Assembly (NCBI GenBank): GCA_018065885.1
Contig: JAGHSL010000144.1
Location: forward strand, 1 to 5,975
Direction: 5' to 3'
Source of the DNA: Candidatus Limimorpha equi
Lineage (GTDB): Bacteria > Bacteroidota > Bacteroidia > Bacteroidales > F082
DNA: 5,975 nucleotides
The notes under the pieces are model-generated. The model did not search any database and had not been told where the DNA came from. It saw only the letters and a list, made by a program, of their open reading frames with translations. The translations under genes and the position numbers were made by a program. Below are positions 1 to 5,890 of this stretch, piece by piece (positions within the stretch are counted from its first letter, which is position 1; the number at the start of each line of letters is the position of its first letter).

Positions 1-36
1 TTTGTGTGTCGATGGTGTCTTCTTGATTTCAATTTT

Positions 37-68
37 TTTGGTAGAATTAAAATACAATTCTAATTTTG
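37..68 (+). promoter_or_regulatory. Bacteroidetes-type promoter of the alkD-like gene
   Basis: TTTG at 37-40 (the -33 element) and TAATTTTG at 61-68 (an exact match to the -7 consensus TAnnTTTG) are separated by 20 nt, which is the spacing known for the Bacteroidetes primary sigma factor. Transcription would start at roughly 71-75, giving a leader of about 25-30 nt before the ATG at 101. This is the best-formed promoter in the window. Its position also argues that the reading frame open upstream of 101 is not translated. Confidence 0.75.
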
Positions 69-100
69 CCGCTAATTTTAAATCGAAAACAAATCATAAG

Positions 101-775
101 ATGAACATTCAAACTCGACTTTTTGAATTGCAAGACAAGGAATATGCCGCATTTCAGGCGAAACTGACACCGACAATTCCGGCGGACAGATTCATCGGCG
201 TGCGTGTGCCGAATGTGCGCAAAGTGGCAAAGGAATATATCAAAGACCCTGAACACGAGCAGTTTATCCACGACTTGCCGCATCAGTATTACGACGAGAA
301 CATGCTCCACGGGCTTTTGATTTCCGAAATCAAGGACTATAAGAAGTGCATCAAGGAAACCGACCGATTTCTGCCTTTTGTCGACAACTGGGCTGTGTGC
401 GACATCATGTCGCCGAAGGTTTTCAAGAAACATAAAACCGAACTGATGGAAAAAATCCGCGAATGGACGACTTCCGAAAAAACCTACACCATCCGTTTCG
501 GTATCGAAATGCTGATGAGCCATTACTTGGACGATGATTTCAAGGCTGAATATCTGGAAATTCCAGCCGCCGTGCGCAGCGAGGAATATTACGTCAACAT
601 GATGATTGCGTGGTTTTTTGCCACGGCCTTGGCCAAGCAATGGGACGAAACGGTCGTTTACATCGAACAGCGGAAAATGTCGCCTTGTGTGCATAACAAG
701 ACCATTCAGAAAGCCTGTGAAAGCTATCGGATTAGCGGTGAACAAAAGGAATATTTGCGGACTTTGAAAAGATAA
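101..775 (+). CDS. alkD: AlkD-like DNA alkylation repair glycosylase
   Basis: A 224-residue protein of the AlkC/AlkD superfamily, made of helical HEAT-like repeats throughout. Known members excise 3-methyladenine and 7-methylguanine from DNA, acting in the cytoplasm on the nucleoid as the first step of base excision repair. Visible family signatures are GVRVPNVRKVAKE (33-45), VDNWAVCD (94-101) and RFGIEMLM (132-139). The residues that match the catalytic set of Bacillus cereus AlkD are W97, D101, R132 and W171: the W-to-D spacing of 4 and the R-to-W spacing of 39 are the same as in that enzyme, so an active glycosylase is likely. Length is typical for the shorter Bacteroidetes members. The frame is open back to the window edge, but I chose the ATG at 101 because homology begins there and a good promoter lies at 37-68. 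The gene appears monocistronic, and an inverted repeat follows 32 nt after the stop. The exact lesion spectrum cannot be read from sequence. Confidence 0.92.
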   Translation: MNIQTRLFELQDKEYAAFQAKLTPTIPADRFIGVRVPNVRKVAKEYIKDPEHEQFIHDLPHQYYDENMLHGLLISEIKDYKKCIKETDRFLPFVDNWAVCDIMSPKVFKKHKTELMEKIREWTTSEKTYTIRFGIEMLMSHYLDDDFKAEYLEIPAAVRSEEYYVNMMIAWFFATALAKQWDETVVYIEQRKMSPCVHNKTIQKACESYRISGEQKEYLRTLKR

Positions 776-807
776 AAACAGTTGATTTTCAATAAATTGA
801 CACTTTA

Positions 808-842
808 TGGACAAATTTCAAATCAAATTTGAAATTTGTCCA
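808..842. repeat. Perfect 16-bp inverted repeat with 3-nt loop downstream of alkD
   Basis: The arms at 808-823 and 827-842 are perfectly complementary and enclose the loop CAA. In RNA this would be a stable hairpin that begins 32 nt after the alkD stop codon, so a 3' end or terminator role is the simplest reading. The stem is A/T-rich, and no U-tract follows it on either strand, so it is not a canonical intrinsic terminator. It could instead be an mRNA-stabilising hairpin, a protein-binding palindrome or a copy of a small dispersed repeat. The inverted repeat itself is certain; its role is open. Confidence 0.85.
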
Positions 843-996
843 AATCAATATCAATATATGTCGGCAACAAACGGACTGCGGAATTTCAGAAAATTCTTCA
901 TTTAATGAATGTTCTAATCTTTTTTGGGGCAAGCAAAAGAAAATCAGGGTGATGAAATTGGAAAAAACATCAATTCCATGAACAATATCTCCTTAA

Positions 997-1007
997 TCAA
1001 TCATTAA
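997..1007. repeat. Copy 1 of the shared promoter word TCAATCATTAA
   Basis: This 11-bp word lies just upstream of the -7 element of the pepD operon (TATCTTTG at 1011-1018). The same 11 bp recur at 5832-5842 in front of the lipoprotein gene, and the first 9 bp recur at 5742-5750 over the araC-type start codon. It may be a regulator-binding half-site or a coincidence of A/T-rich sequence. Confidence 0.35.
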
Positions 1008-1010
1008 TAT

Positions 1011-1018
1011 TATCTTTG
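1011..1018 (+). promoter_or_regulatory. -7 promoter element for the pepD-led operon
   Basis: TATCTTTG matches TAnnTTTG exactly and lies 29 nt before the ATG at 1048, which would give a leader of about 22-26 nt. No good TTG-type -33 element is found 19-21 nt upstream (that position reads ATCT, 987-990), so the promoter may be weak or depend on an activator. The rest of the intergenic stretch 843-1010 is A/T-rich and shows no gene; its longest ATG-started frame noticed is a 15-codon one at 858-905. Confidence 0.6.
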
Positions 1019-1047
1019 CAAGTCAACACATTAAAAACAATTCAATT

Positions 1048-2517
1048 ATGAACAACGAAACGTTTTACGATATTTTTCATCAGCTGAACAACACGCCACG
1101 ACCATCACATCACGAAGAGCGCGTGGCCGATTACCTCTGCAATTTTGCCGAAAGTCACGGTTTGCGTTACCGCCGCGATGCGCAGAATTGTGTCGTGATT
1201 GAAAAGGATGCCACGCCTGGCCACGAAAATGCCGAACCCGTCGTGATCCTCAATCACATGGACATGGTTTGTGTGGCAAAAGACGGCTATCTGCGTGACG
1301 GTCATCCATTTGACCCGCTCAATGATGAAATCAGACCTTATATCGAAATCGTCAAAAATCCTGACGGAACGGAAAGCCGCTGGATGAAAGCCGAAGGCAC
1401 TTCGCTTGGCGCCGACAACGGCATGGGCCTTTCCATGGCCTTGGCTATTTTGGCGGACGACAGCATCGTCCACGGCCCGTTGGAAGTGCTGACCACCACC
1501 AATGAGGAAGACGGCATGAGCGGCGCCGAGGCCCTCAGCACCGATTTCATCCGTGGCCGCAAAGTCATCAACCTTGATTCGGAAGCCTACAATGAAATCA
1601 CAGTGGGTGCCGCTGGCGCTTATCTGCAAATCGCTCATTTCGAGGCTGATTGGAAGCCCGTTCCCAAAGGTTATGTCTTTCGTCGCATCGTGATGGATGG
1701 CGGTTTGGGTGGTCATTCAGGTGTCGACATCAACAAAGGCCGTTGCCACGCCAACAAGGAAATCTGTCATTTCATCAACGGTTTGGCTGATAATGATATG
1801 TTGATTTGCGCCATCAATGGCGGCACGGCGAATGCCTCCATTTCTTCGGTGGCCGAGGTCGTGCTTGCCATAAAACCCGAAAACGGAAATGCCTTGGCAA
1901 ATGCCGCTGCGGAATGCAATGCCATGCTGCAAAAGAAATATGCGCAAACCGATGCCGCCATCAATATGCGCTGCGAAGAAGCTGAGCTCCGCAAACAGTA
2001 TTTGTGCAATGCCGGCGACATCATGCAAGCCGTTGAGGAACTGCCTGTCGGCATGATTGCCATGCGCGAAGACATGCCTGGCACCGTGATGACGAGCAAC
2101 AACGCAGGCCGCATCTGCACCGAAATTAACGAGGTGACCATTTCGTGCCACTCTCGCAGTTTCAGCAATGAGGAGATGCGCAAACTTGGGCAGGGCATTT
2201 CGGAAACTTTCAAGAAACACGGCGCAACAAACATCCAACTCCTGATGGACACGCCCGCTTGGGTGGAGCGCCCCGACTCGCCGCTGTTGGCACTTACCTG
2301 CCAGACTTTCAAGGATGTGCTTGGCTTTGAACCGAAGAAAGTCGCCATGCACTTTGTCCTTGAAGCCGCCTATTATGTGCAGAAATACCCAGGTGTGGAA
2401 ATCGCCTCCATCGGCCCGCTCATCATCGAACCGCACTCCACTTCCGAGCGCGTCAACCTCGACACCGCCGACAACATTTGGAAGGTGACAGTGGAATTAC
2501 TGAAGAGATTGGCATAA
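1048..2517 (+). CDS. pepD: Aminoacyl-histidine dipeptidase (PepD, peptidase family M20C)
   Basis: A 489-residue cytosolic di-zinc dipeptidase; E. coli PepD, with 485 residues, is almost the same length. Family members hydrolyse Xaa-His dipeptides such as carnosine and other unblocked dipeptides. The M20 metal and catalytic residues are all present: H70 and D72 in NHMDMVC, bridging D123 in SLGADNGMG, the general-base pair E153/E154 in TTNEEDGMSG, D177 in NLDSE, and the late histidine H463 in EPHSTSER. The central lid/dimerisation domain spans about 187-400 and includes GGLGGHSGVDINKGR. One departure is that the HxGLECG motif typical of E. coli-type PepD reads HFVLEAAYY here (435-443), keeping the histidine and glutamate but not the glycines or cysteine. 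There is no signal peptide, so it acts in the cytoplasm. It is the first gene of a four-gene block and ends 6 nt before the metal transporter gene. The M20C assignment is firm; the preferred dipeptide is not known. Confidence 0.95.
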   Translation: MNNETFYDIFHQLNNTPRPSHHEERVADYLCNFAESHGLRYRRDAQNCVVIEKDATPGHENAEPVVILNHMDMVCVAKDGYLRDGHPFDPLNDEIRPYIEIVKNPDGTESRWMKAEGTSLGADNGMGLSMALAILADDSIVHGPLEVLTTTNEEDGMSGAEALSTDFIRGRKVINLDSEAYNEITVGAAGAYLQIAHFEADWKPVPKGYVFRRIVMDGGLGGHSGVDINKGRCHANKEICHFINGLADNDMLICAINGGTANASISSVAEVVLAIKPENGNALANAAAECNAMLQKKYAQTDAAINMRCEEAELRKQYLCNAGDIMQAVEELPVGMIAMREDMPGTVMTSNNAGRICTEINEVTISCHSRSFSNEEMRKLGQGISETFKKHGATNIQLLMDTPAWVERPDSPLLALTCQTFKDVLGFEPKKVAMHFVLEAAYYVQKYPGVEIASIGPLIIEPHSTSERVNLDTADNIWKVTVELLKRLA

Positions 2518-2523
2518 AAATAA

Positions 2524-3432
2524 ATGACAAAAATGGAAAAATCCCGCAACCAACGCATAACGCGCATCACCCTTTGGGGTGCCATTGCCAACCTACTGTT
2601 GACTTTGGTGAAATTCCTTGCCGGCATTTTCGGCAAAAGTGCCGCCATGACCGCCGATGCCGTCCATTCGCTGACCGACCTCATCAGCGATGCCGTGGTC
2701 TTGGTCATGGTGAAGATTTCGTCGAAAGGCAAGGACAAAAGCCACGACTACGGCCACGGAAAATTCGAGACATTGGCCACGCTGGTAGTCAGCCTTTTGC
2801 TCTTGGTCGTAGGTGTCGGCTTGATGTCGAAAGGCATCGAAAGCATACGCTTTGTCATTGGTGGCGGCACCATCGAAAAGCCAAGCATGATAGCCCTTTG
2901 GGCCGCCGTCATCTCCATCGCCGTGAAGGAAATCCTTTACCAATGGACGGCGCGTGTCGGCAAAGCCGTCGACAGTCAGGCCGTGATAGCCAACGCATGG
3001 CATCACCGCTCCGATGCGTTGTCGTCGGTCGGTTCGCTCGTCGGTATTGGCGGTGCCATTTTGCTGGGCGGCAAATGGACCGTCCTCGACCCGATTGTCG
3101 GCTGCATCATCAGCATCGTCATCATTGTGGTGGCCGTTAAGATTTCGATTCCCGCCTTGAACGAACTGACCGATGCCTCTCTGTCCGATGAAATCGAAAG
3201 CCAAATCATGAGTATCATCCAATCCGTTGAAAAGGTCGAAAACGTCCACGATTTGCGGACTTGCCGCAACGGACAAAACTACATTATTGATGCGCACGTT
3301 GTCCTCGACCCGATGATGACCGTTGCCGAAGCACACGACATTACCGTGAAAATTGAAGCGGCCTTGCGCCAGGAATATGGAGTCGGCACATTGATTGCAA
3401 TTCATGTTGAACCTGATGAAAACGCTGATTAA
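2524..3432 (+). CDS. Cation diffusion facilitator (CDF) family divalent-metal efflux transporter
   Basis: A 302-residue inner-membrane protein (299 if translation starts at the second ATG, 2533). CDF proteins export Zn2+, and sometimes Co2+, Cd2+, Fe2+ or Mn2+, by proton antiport as homodimers. Six membrane segments can be drawn at about 14-36, 40-63, 83-101, 121-139, 155-182 and 187-206. The transport site is H48/D52 in TM2 (ADAVHSLTD) and H160/D164 in TM5 (NAWHHRSD). This HxxxD/HxxxD arrangement is associated with zinc-preferring CDFs, whereas manganese CDFs usually carry DxxxD. The cytoplasmic C-terminal domain (about 208-302) has the ferredoxin-like dimerisation fold signature, with H242 (VHDLR), H258 (DAHVVLD), H271 and H294 (IHVEP) placed like the metal-sensing histidines of YiiP. 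It lies 6 nt after pepD and 12 nt before the acetyltransferase gene, so co-transcription is likely. Metal specificity is inferred only. Confidence 0.93.
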   Translation: MTKMEKSRNQRITRITLWGAIANLLLTLVKFLAGIFGKSAAMTADAVHSLTDLISDAVVLVMVKISSKGKDKSHDYGHGKFETLATLVVSLLLLVVGVGLMSKGIESIRFVIGGGTIEKPSMIALWAAVISIAVKEILYQWTARVGKAVDSQAVIANAWHHRSDALSSVGSLVGIGGAILLGGKWTVLDPIVGCIISIVIIVVAVKISIPALNELTDASLSDEIESQIMSIIQSVEKVENVHDLRTCRNGQNYIIDAHVVLDPMMTVAEAHDITVKIEAALRQEYGVGTLIAIHVEPDENAD

Positions 3433-3444
3433 CAATCTTTTAAT

Positions 3445-4083
3445 ATGAAAAACGGAATCCAACCAGACCCTGACAAAATCTTTCCGATTTCGGGAATCGA
3501 CACTTTGACTTACATCAAGCCGACCATCAAGAATCCGAATATCATAGTCGGCGATTTCAGTTATTTTGCCGATGTGGATTTTGAAAAACACGTCACGCAC
3601 CATTACGGTTTCAACGGCGACAAACTGATTATCGGCAAATTCTGCCAGATAGCCAGCGGCGTTGAGTTCGTGATGAACGGTTGCAACCATCAGATGAATG
3701 CCGCAACGACCTTCCCGTTTTACATTTTCGATGGCTGGAACCAGCAAACGCCCCCGATGAGCGAAATGCCCCTCAAAGGCGACACCATTATTGGCAACGA
3801 TGTCTGGATCGGGCAAAATGCAACGATATTGCCTGGCATTCATATTGGCGACGGTGCCATCATCGGGCTGAACAGTGTAGTCGGAAGCGATGTCGCGCCT
3901 TACACGATTGTGGCAGGCAATCCCGCAAAGGAAATCTGCAAACGCTTCGACAACGAACTGATTGACATGCTTTTAAAACTAAAATGGTGGGACAAAAGCG
4001 TTGAAGAAATTGAAAAATTGATTCCAGTCTTGACTTGCAGCGACTTGCAGAAAACAAAAAAATTATTAATAAAACGATTATAA
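3445..4083 (+). CDS. Vat/CatB-like xenobiotic acetyltransferase (left-handed beta-helix)
   Basis: A 212-residue cytoplasmic acetyl-CoA-dependent O-acetyltransferase of the XAT class. Characterised relatives acetylate streptogramin A antibiotics (VatA/VatD) or chloramphenicol (CatB). Hexapeptide-repeat strands begin near 33-45 and 61-75, are interrupted by the long active-site loop (77-110), and resume at 112-164 (GDTIIGNDVWIG, ILPGIHIGDGAIIG, PYTIVAGNPAKEI). The catalytic histidine is H82 in NGCNHQM, the same residue number as remembered for VatD. The C-terminal LKWWDKSVEEIEKL helix (179-192) also resembles Vat more than the many sugar or serine acetyltransferases of this fold. The length matches Vat proteins (about 209-220). 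It starts 12 nt after the CDF stop and ends 1 nt before the kinase gene. Base composition does not differ visibly from its neighbours, so there is no sign of recent acquisition. The natural substrate is unknown, and family membership does not show that it confers resistance. Confidence 0.88.
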   Translation: MKNGIQPDPDKIFPISGIDTLTYIKPTIKNPNIIVGDFSYFADVDFEKHVTHHYGFNGDKLIIGKFCQIASGVEFVMNGCNHQMNAATTFPFYIFDGWNQQTPPMSEMPLKGDTIIGNDVWIGQNATILPGIHIGDGAIIGLNSVVGSDVAPYTIVAGNPAKEICKRFDNELIDMLLKLKWWDKSVEEIEKLIPVLTCSDLQKTKKLLIKRL

Positions 4084-4084
4084 T

Positions 4085-4909
4085 ATGACACCAAAACTTA
4101 TAGACTTAAACGATTACATCCATTCCGGCGAAGGCGCCAATGGCGAAAGCTTTTACCACAAAGCCGATCCCGATGCCATGATGAAACTTTATTTCGCCTC
4201 TGCGCCTTACGAAATCGTTGAAAACGAATTGATTCTGGCCCAAAAAGTTTATGACATAGGTCTTCCAACCCCCAAGCCCGGCGATTTCATCACTGATGGA
4301 AATGGACGCTACGGTATTCGCTTTCAACGCATTGCAGGAAAGAAATCCTTTGCCCGCGCCATCGGTGAGGAACCACATCGTGTGGAAAAATACGCCCGCG
4401 AATTTGCCCAAATGTGTCTGAAACTACATGCTACACATATCGACAAAACGCAATTCCCAAACATGAAGGAAGTGAACCTCGAAATGTTGGAAAACAATCC
4501 GTATTTCACTGAAAACGAACGCCAATGGGTAAAAGATTTCATAGCAACCATTCCAGACACCGACACCGCTTTGCATGGTGACCTGCACTTTGGCAATGCC
4601 ATCATGTCTGGCAACAAGAAATATTTCATCGACCTCGGCGATTTCGCTTACGGCCATCCGTATTTCGACCTCGGCCAAGTGCTTTTGACCTGCCGTTATG
4701 ATGACGAGGATTTCGTGCGCGAAAACTTCCACATGGAACTGGCAAGTGCTAACGAATTCTGGAAATATTTTGTCAAGGAATACTTTGGCGAAAATGCTAA
4801 TCTTAAAGAAGTTACGGAAATGATTCGTCCTTATTCCGGATTGAAAACCTTGCTCATTGAGCGCAATGCGGGTGTTTACATGCCGCAATTTCATGCTTTG
4901 TTGGGTTAG
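4085..4909 (+). CDS. Small APH-fold kinase (phosphotransferase enzyme family), substrate unknown
   Basis: A 274-residue soluble kinase-like protein of the aminoglycoside phosphotransferase/choline kinase fold, resembling from memory the TIGR02172-type putative kinases. The N-lobe has a glycine-rich loop SGEGANGESFY (14-24), a likely ATP-binding lysine K34 in MMKLY, and the conserved GLPTPKPGDF segment (59-68). The C-lobe holds the catalytic loop HGDLHFGN (164-171, with base D166 and N171) and the metal-binding IDLGD (182-186, D183), followed by HPYFDLGQ (191-198), typical of the family. All key kinase residues are present, so activity is expected. Known relatives phosphorylate aminoglycosides, choline, homoserine, fructosamines or other small hydroxyl or amino compounds; nothing here identifies which. 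Its ATG comes 1 nt after the acetyltransferase stop codon, suggesting translational coupling. Its stop lies 3 nt from the end of the opposing AraC-type gene, with no terminator in between. Confidence 0.88.
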   Translation: MTPKLIDLNDYIHSGEGANGESFYHKADPDAMMKLYFASAPYEIVENELILAQKVYDIGLPTPKPGDFITDGNGRYGIRFQRIAGKKSFARAIGEEPHRVEKYAREFAQMCLKLHATHIDKTQFPNMKEVNLEMLENNPYFTENERQWVKDFIATIPDTDTALHGDLHFGNAIMSGNKKYFIDLGDFAYGHPYFDLGQVLLTCRYDDEDFVRENFHMELASANEFWKYFVKEYFGENANLKEVTEMIRPYSGLKTLLIERNAGVYMPQFHALLG

Positions 4910-4912
4910 CCG

Positions 4913-5749
4913 TTACTCGCGTTCCAAGCCCCAGGAATAGTTGCCGCGCTCGGTTTGCGAACTCAGCAAAATGTTTTTCGGCGTTGCGCCGCAAATGGAA
5001 CGGAATTCCGCGTTCATGTGCGACAAGTCGTAATAACCGCATTCGTAGGCGATTTCCGTCAACTTATAGCCCGATTCCTTGACTTTTCGGATTTTTGCTA
5101 TGGCCGAATTGCAACGGTAAAGGCGGAACAAATCGTTTGGCGAAATGCCGACATATTCTTCAAAAATTCTTGTTAATTGCCGTGGACTTACACAAGCTGC
5201 CGAAGCATAGTCTTTCATGTTGAATGATTCTGGACAAGCCTTGATGTTTTTCAATACTGAATTGATTCTCTGTAAGTTGAATTGATTCATTTTGGTTTTT
5301 GCAAGCTGTTTCAGGAAAAAAGAATCAAGCAATGCAAAACATTGCGGCACATTGGCTGCCGTCATGATTCGGTCTTCCAATTCCATCAGGCCTTTGTCGC
5401 TGAAAGCATCAAATCGGCTCACCTTTTGATAAACTTCATCGGCTGGAAACCCCAAAAGCACGCGCAAACCGAACTCGCTGAATTGCACGCCAATCATCTC
5501 GGCTTGACCTTTTCTCAGGATTTCAATCGGCTTCATGGTTGTGCCTGCCAATGCTGCATTGGCTTCGCCGGCACCGCTCATCGAGACAACACCCAAACGA
5601 TAAAAAATGATGCCCGCACAGCCATTCGGAACAATGTGCTGTACATGTTGCAAACCATCGTAACTGCTTAACACCCAATATGTTTTGATGAAATTCCTGA
5701 GTGCAACAGCGGGAGCAACTATCCTGATTTTTATCGCATCGTCAATCAT
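4913..5749 (-). CDS. AraC-family transcriptional regulator with DUF6597-like N-terminal domain
   Basis: A 278-residue DNA-binding regulator. The N-terminal half (about 8-150) begins IRIVAPAVALRNFIKTYWVL and continues with HIVPNGCAGIIF (38-49), a pattern seen in AraC proteins annotated with DUF6597; its ligand is unknown. The C-terminal AraC domain (about 165-265) has two helix-turn-helix units: the first at about 177-197 (MKDYASAACVSPRQLTRIF) and the second at about 229-249 (KLTEIAYECGYYDLSHMNAEF), followed by the usual glycine-x-x-proline turn (CGATPKNIL). The frame extends to an ATG at 5839, but I chose the ATG complementary to 5747-5749. The family homology starts there, the extra 30 residues are unlike this family, and a TAnnTTTG element on this strand lies inside that extension (5769-5776). 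It is convergent with the four-gene operon and divergent from the lipoprotein gene at 5891, its most likely target along with itself. Confidence 0.9.
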   Translation of the reverse strand: MIDDAIKIRIVAPAVALRNFIKTYWVLSSYDGLQHVQHIVPNGCAGIIFYRLGVVSMSGAGEANAALAGTTMKPIEILRKGQAEMIGVQFSEFGLRVLLGFPADEVYQKVSRFDAFSDKGLMELEDRIMTAANVPQCFALLDSFFLKQLAKTKMNQFNLQRINSVLKNIKACPESFNMKDYASAACVSPRQLTRIFEEYVGISPNDLFRLYRCNSAIAKIRKVKESGYKLTEIAYECGYYDLSHMNAEFRSICGATPKNILLSSQTERGNYSWGLERE

Positions 5750-5750
5750 T
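5742..5750. repeat. Copy 2 (9 bp) of the promoter word TCAATCATT
   Basis: This copy overlaps the start codon of the AraC-type regulator gene and lies in the same orientation as the copy at 5832-5840, 90 bp away. Since AraC-type proteins usually bind directly repeated sites, it could be an autoregulatory half-site. The match is short and may be chance. Confidence 0.3.
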
Positions 5751-5768
5751 TGATTTGAAATTCGGTTA

Positions 5769-5802
5769 CAAAAATAAAGGAAAAGTAGGCTATTTTGCCA
5801 AA
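5769..5802 (-). promoter_or_regulatory. Promoter of the AraC-type regulator gene
   Basis: Read on the minus strand, TATTTTTG (complement of 5769-5776) matches the -7 consensus TAnnTTTG exactly. TTTG (complement of 5799-5802) lies 22 nt upstream as a candidate -33 element, slightly farther than the usual 19-21 nt. The start codon at 5749 would follow a leader of about 15 nt. This location supports the shorter start for the regulator. Confidence 0.6.
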
Positions 5803-5831
5803 CCACAAGAAAATGTCCATATTTTACAAGT

Positions 5832-5842
5832 TCAATCATTAA
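5832..5842. repeat. Copy 3 of the promoter word TCAATCATTAA, upstream of the lipoprotein gene
   Basis: These 11 bp are identical to 997-1007. Here the word starts 19 nt before the -7 element at 5851, whereas at pepD it starts 14 nt before it. It occupies the place where a -33 element would be expected, and no TTG-type -33 is obvious. That would suit an activator-dependent promoter, though this is speculative. Confidence 0.35.
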
Positions 5843-5850
5843 AACAATAG

Positions 5851-5858
5851 TAATTTTG
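5851..5858 (+). promoter_or_regulatory. -7 promoter element of the lipoprotein gene
   Basis: TAATTTTG is an exact TAnnTTTG match, 32 nt before the ATG at 5891, predicting a transcription start near 5861-5865. The sequence 19-21 nt upstream (around 5828-5832) does not contain a TTG, so the -33 half is poor. The element is divergent from the regulator promoter at 5769-5802. Confidence 0.6.
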
Positions 5859-5861
5859 CAA

Positions 5862-5874
5862 CGATAAAATATCG
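5862..5874. repeat. Short palindrome CGATA-AAA-TATCG at the predicted transcription start
   Basis: Five-base arms flank AAA immediately after the -7 element of the lipoprotein gene. The site is placed where a repressor would block initiation, or where a small hairpin would form at the extreme 5' end of the mRNA. It is too short to be convincing by itself. Confidence 0.4.
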
Positions 5875-5890
5875 AACAATCATCAACAAA

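Noticed and set aside
2..100. N-terminal extension of the alkD-like frame to the window edge
   Set aside because: The promoter elements at 37-40 and 61-68 lie within it, and AlkD homology begins at the ATG at 101.
858..905. A 15-codon ATG frame between alkD and pepD
   Set aside because: It has no promoter or ribosome-binding evidence and is short enough to occur by chance in this intergenic region.
888..925. Imperfect hairpin (core TTCATT-T-AATGAA at 897-909) followed by a T-run at 920-925, resembling an intrinsic terminator
   Set aside because: The core stem has only about five usable A/T-rich pairs, the outer pairing is broken, and the T-run starts 10 nt after the core; too weak to call.
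1717..2436. A 239-codon minus-strand frame inside pepD
   Set aside because: It is a shadow of the pepD reading frame with no domain signature or promoter; pepD has all its catalytic residues across this stretch.
2478..3140. A 220-codon plus-strand frame overlapping the end of pepD and much of the CDF gene
   Set aside because: Composition is extreme in Arg, His and Cys, no family is recognisable, and the CDF frame over the same bases has clear membrane segments and metal motifs.
2593..3843. A 416-codon open frame on the minus strand, antisense to the CDF and acetyltransferase genes
   Set aside because: It is rich in His, Asn, Asp and Val with no recognisable domain, spans two well-supported genes and their gap, and is explained by codon bias of the plus strand.
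5750..5839. 30-residue N-terminal extension of the AraC-type protein starting at the ATG complementary to 5837-5839
   Set aside because: It spans the regulator's own -7 and -33 elements and does not resemble the family's N-terminus; the ATG at 5749 fits better.
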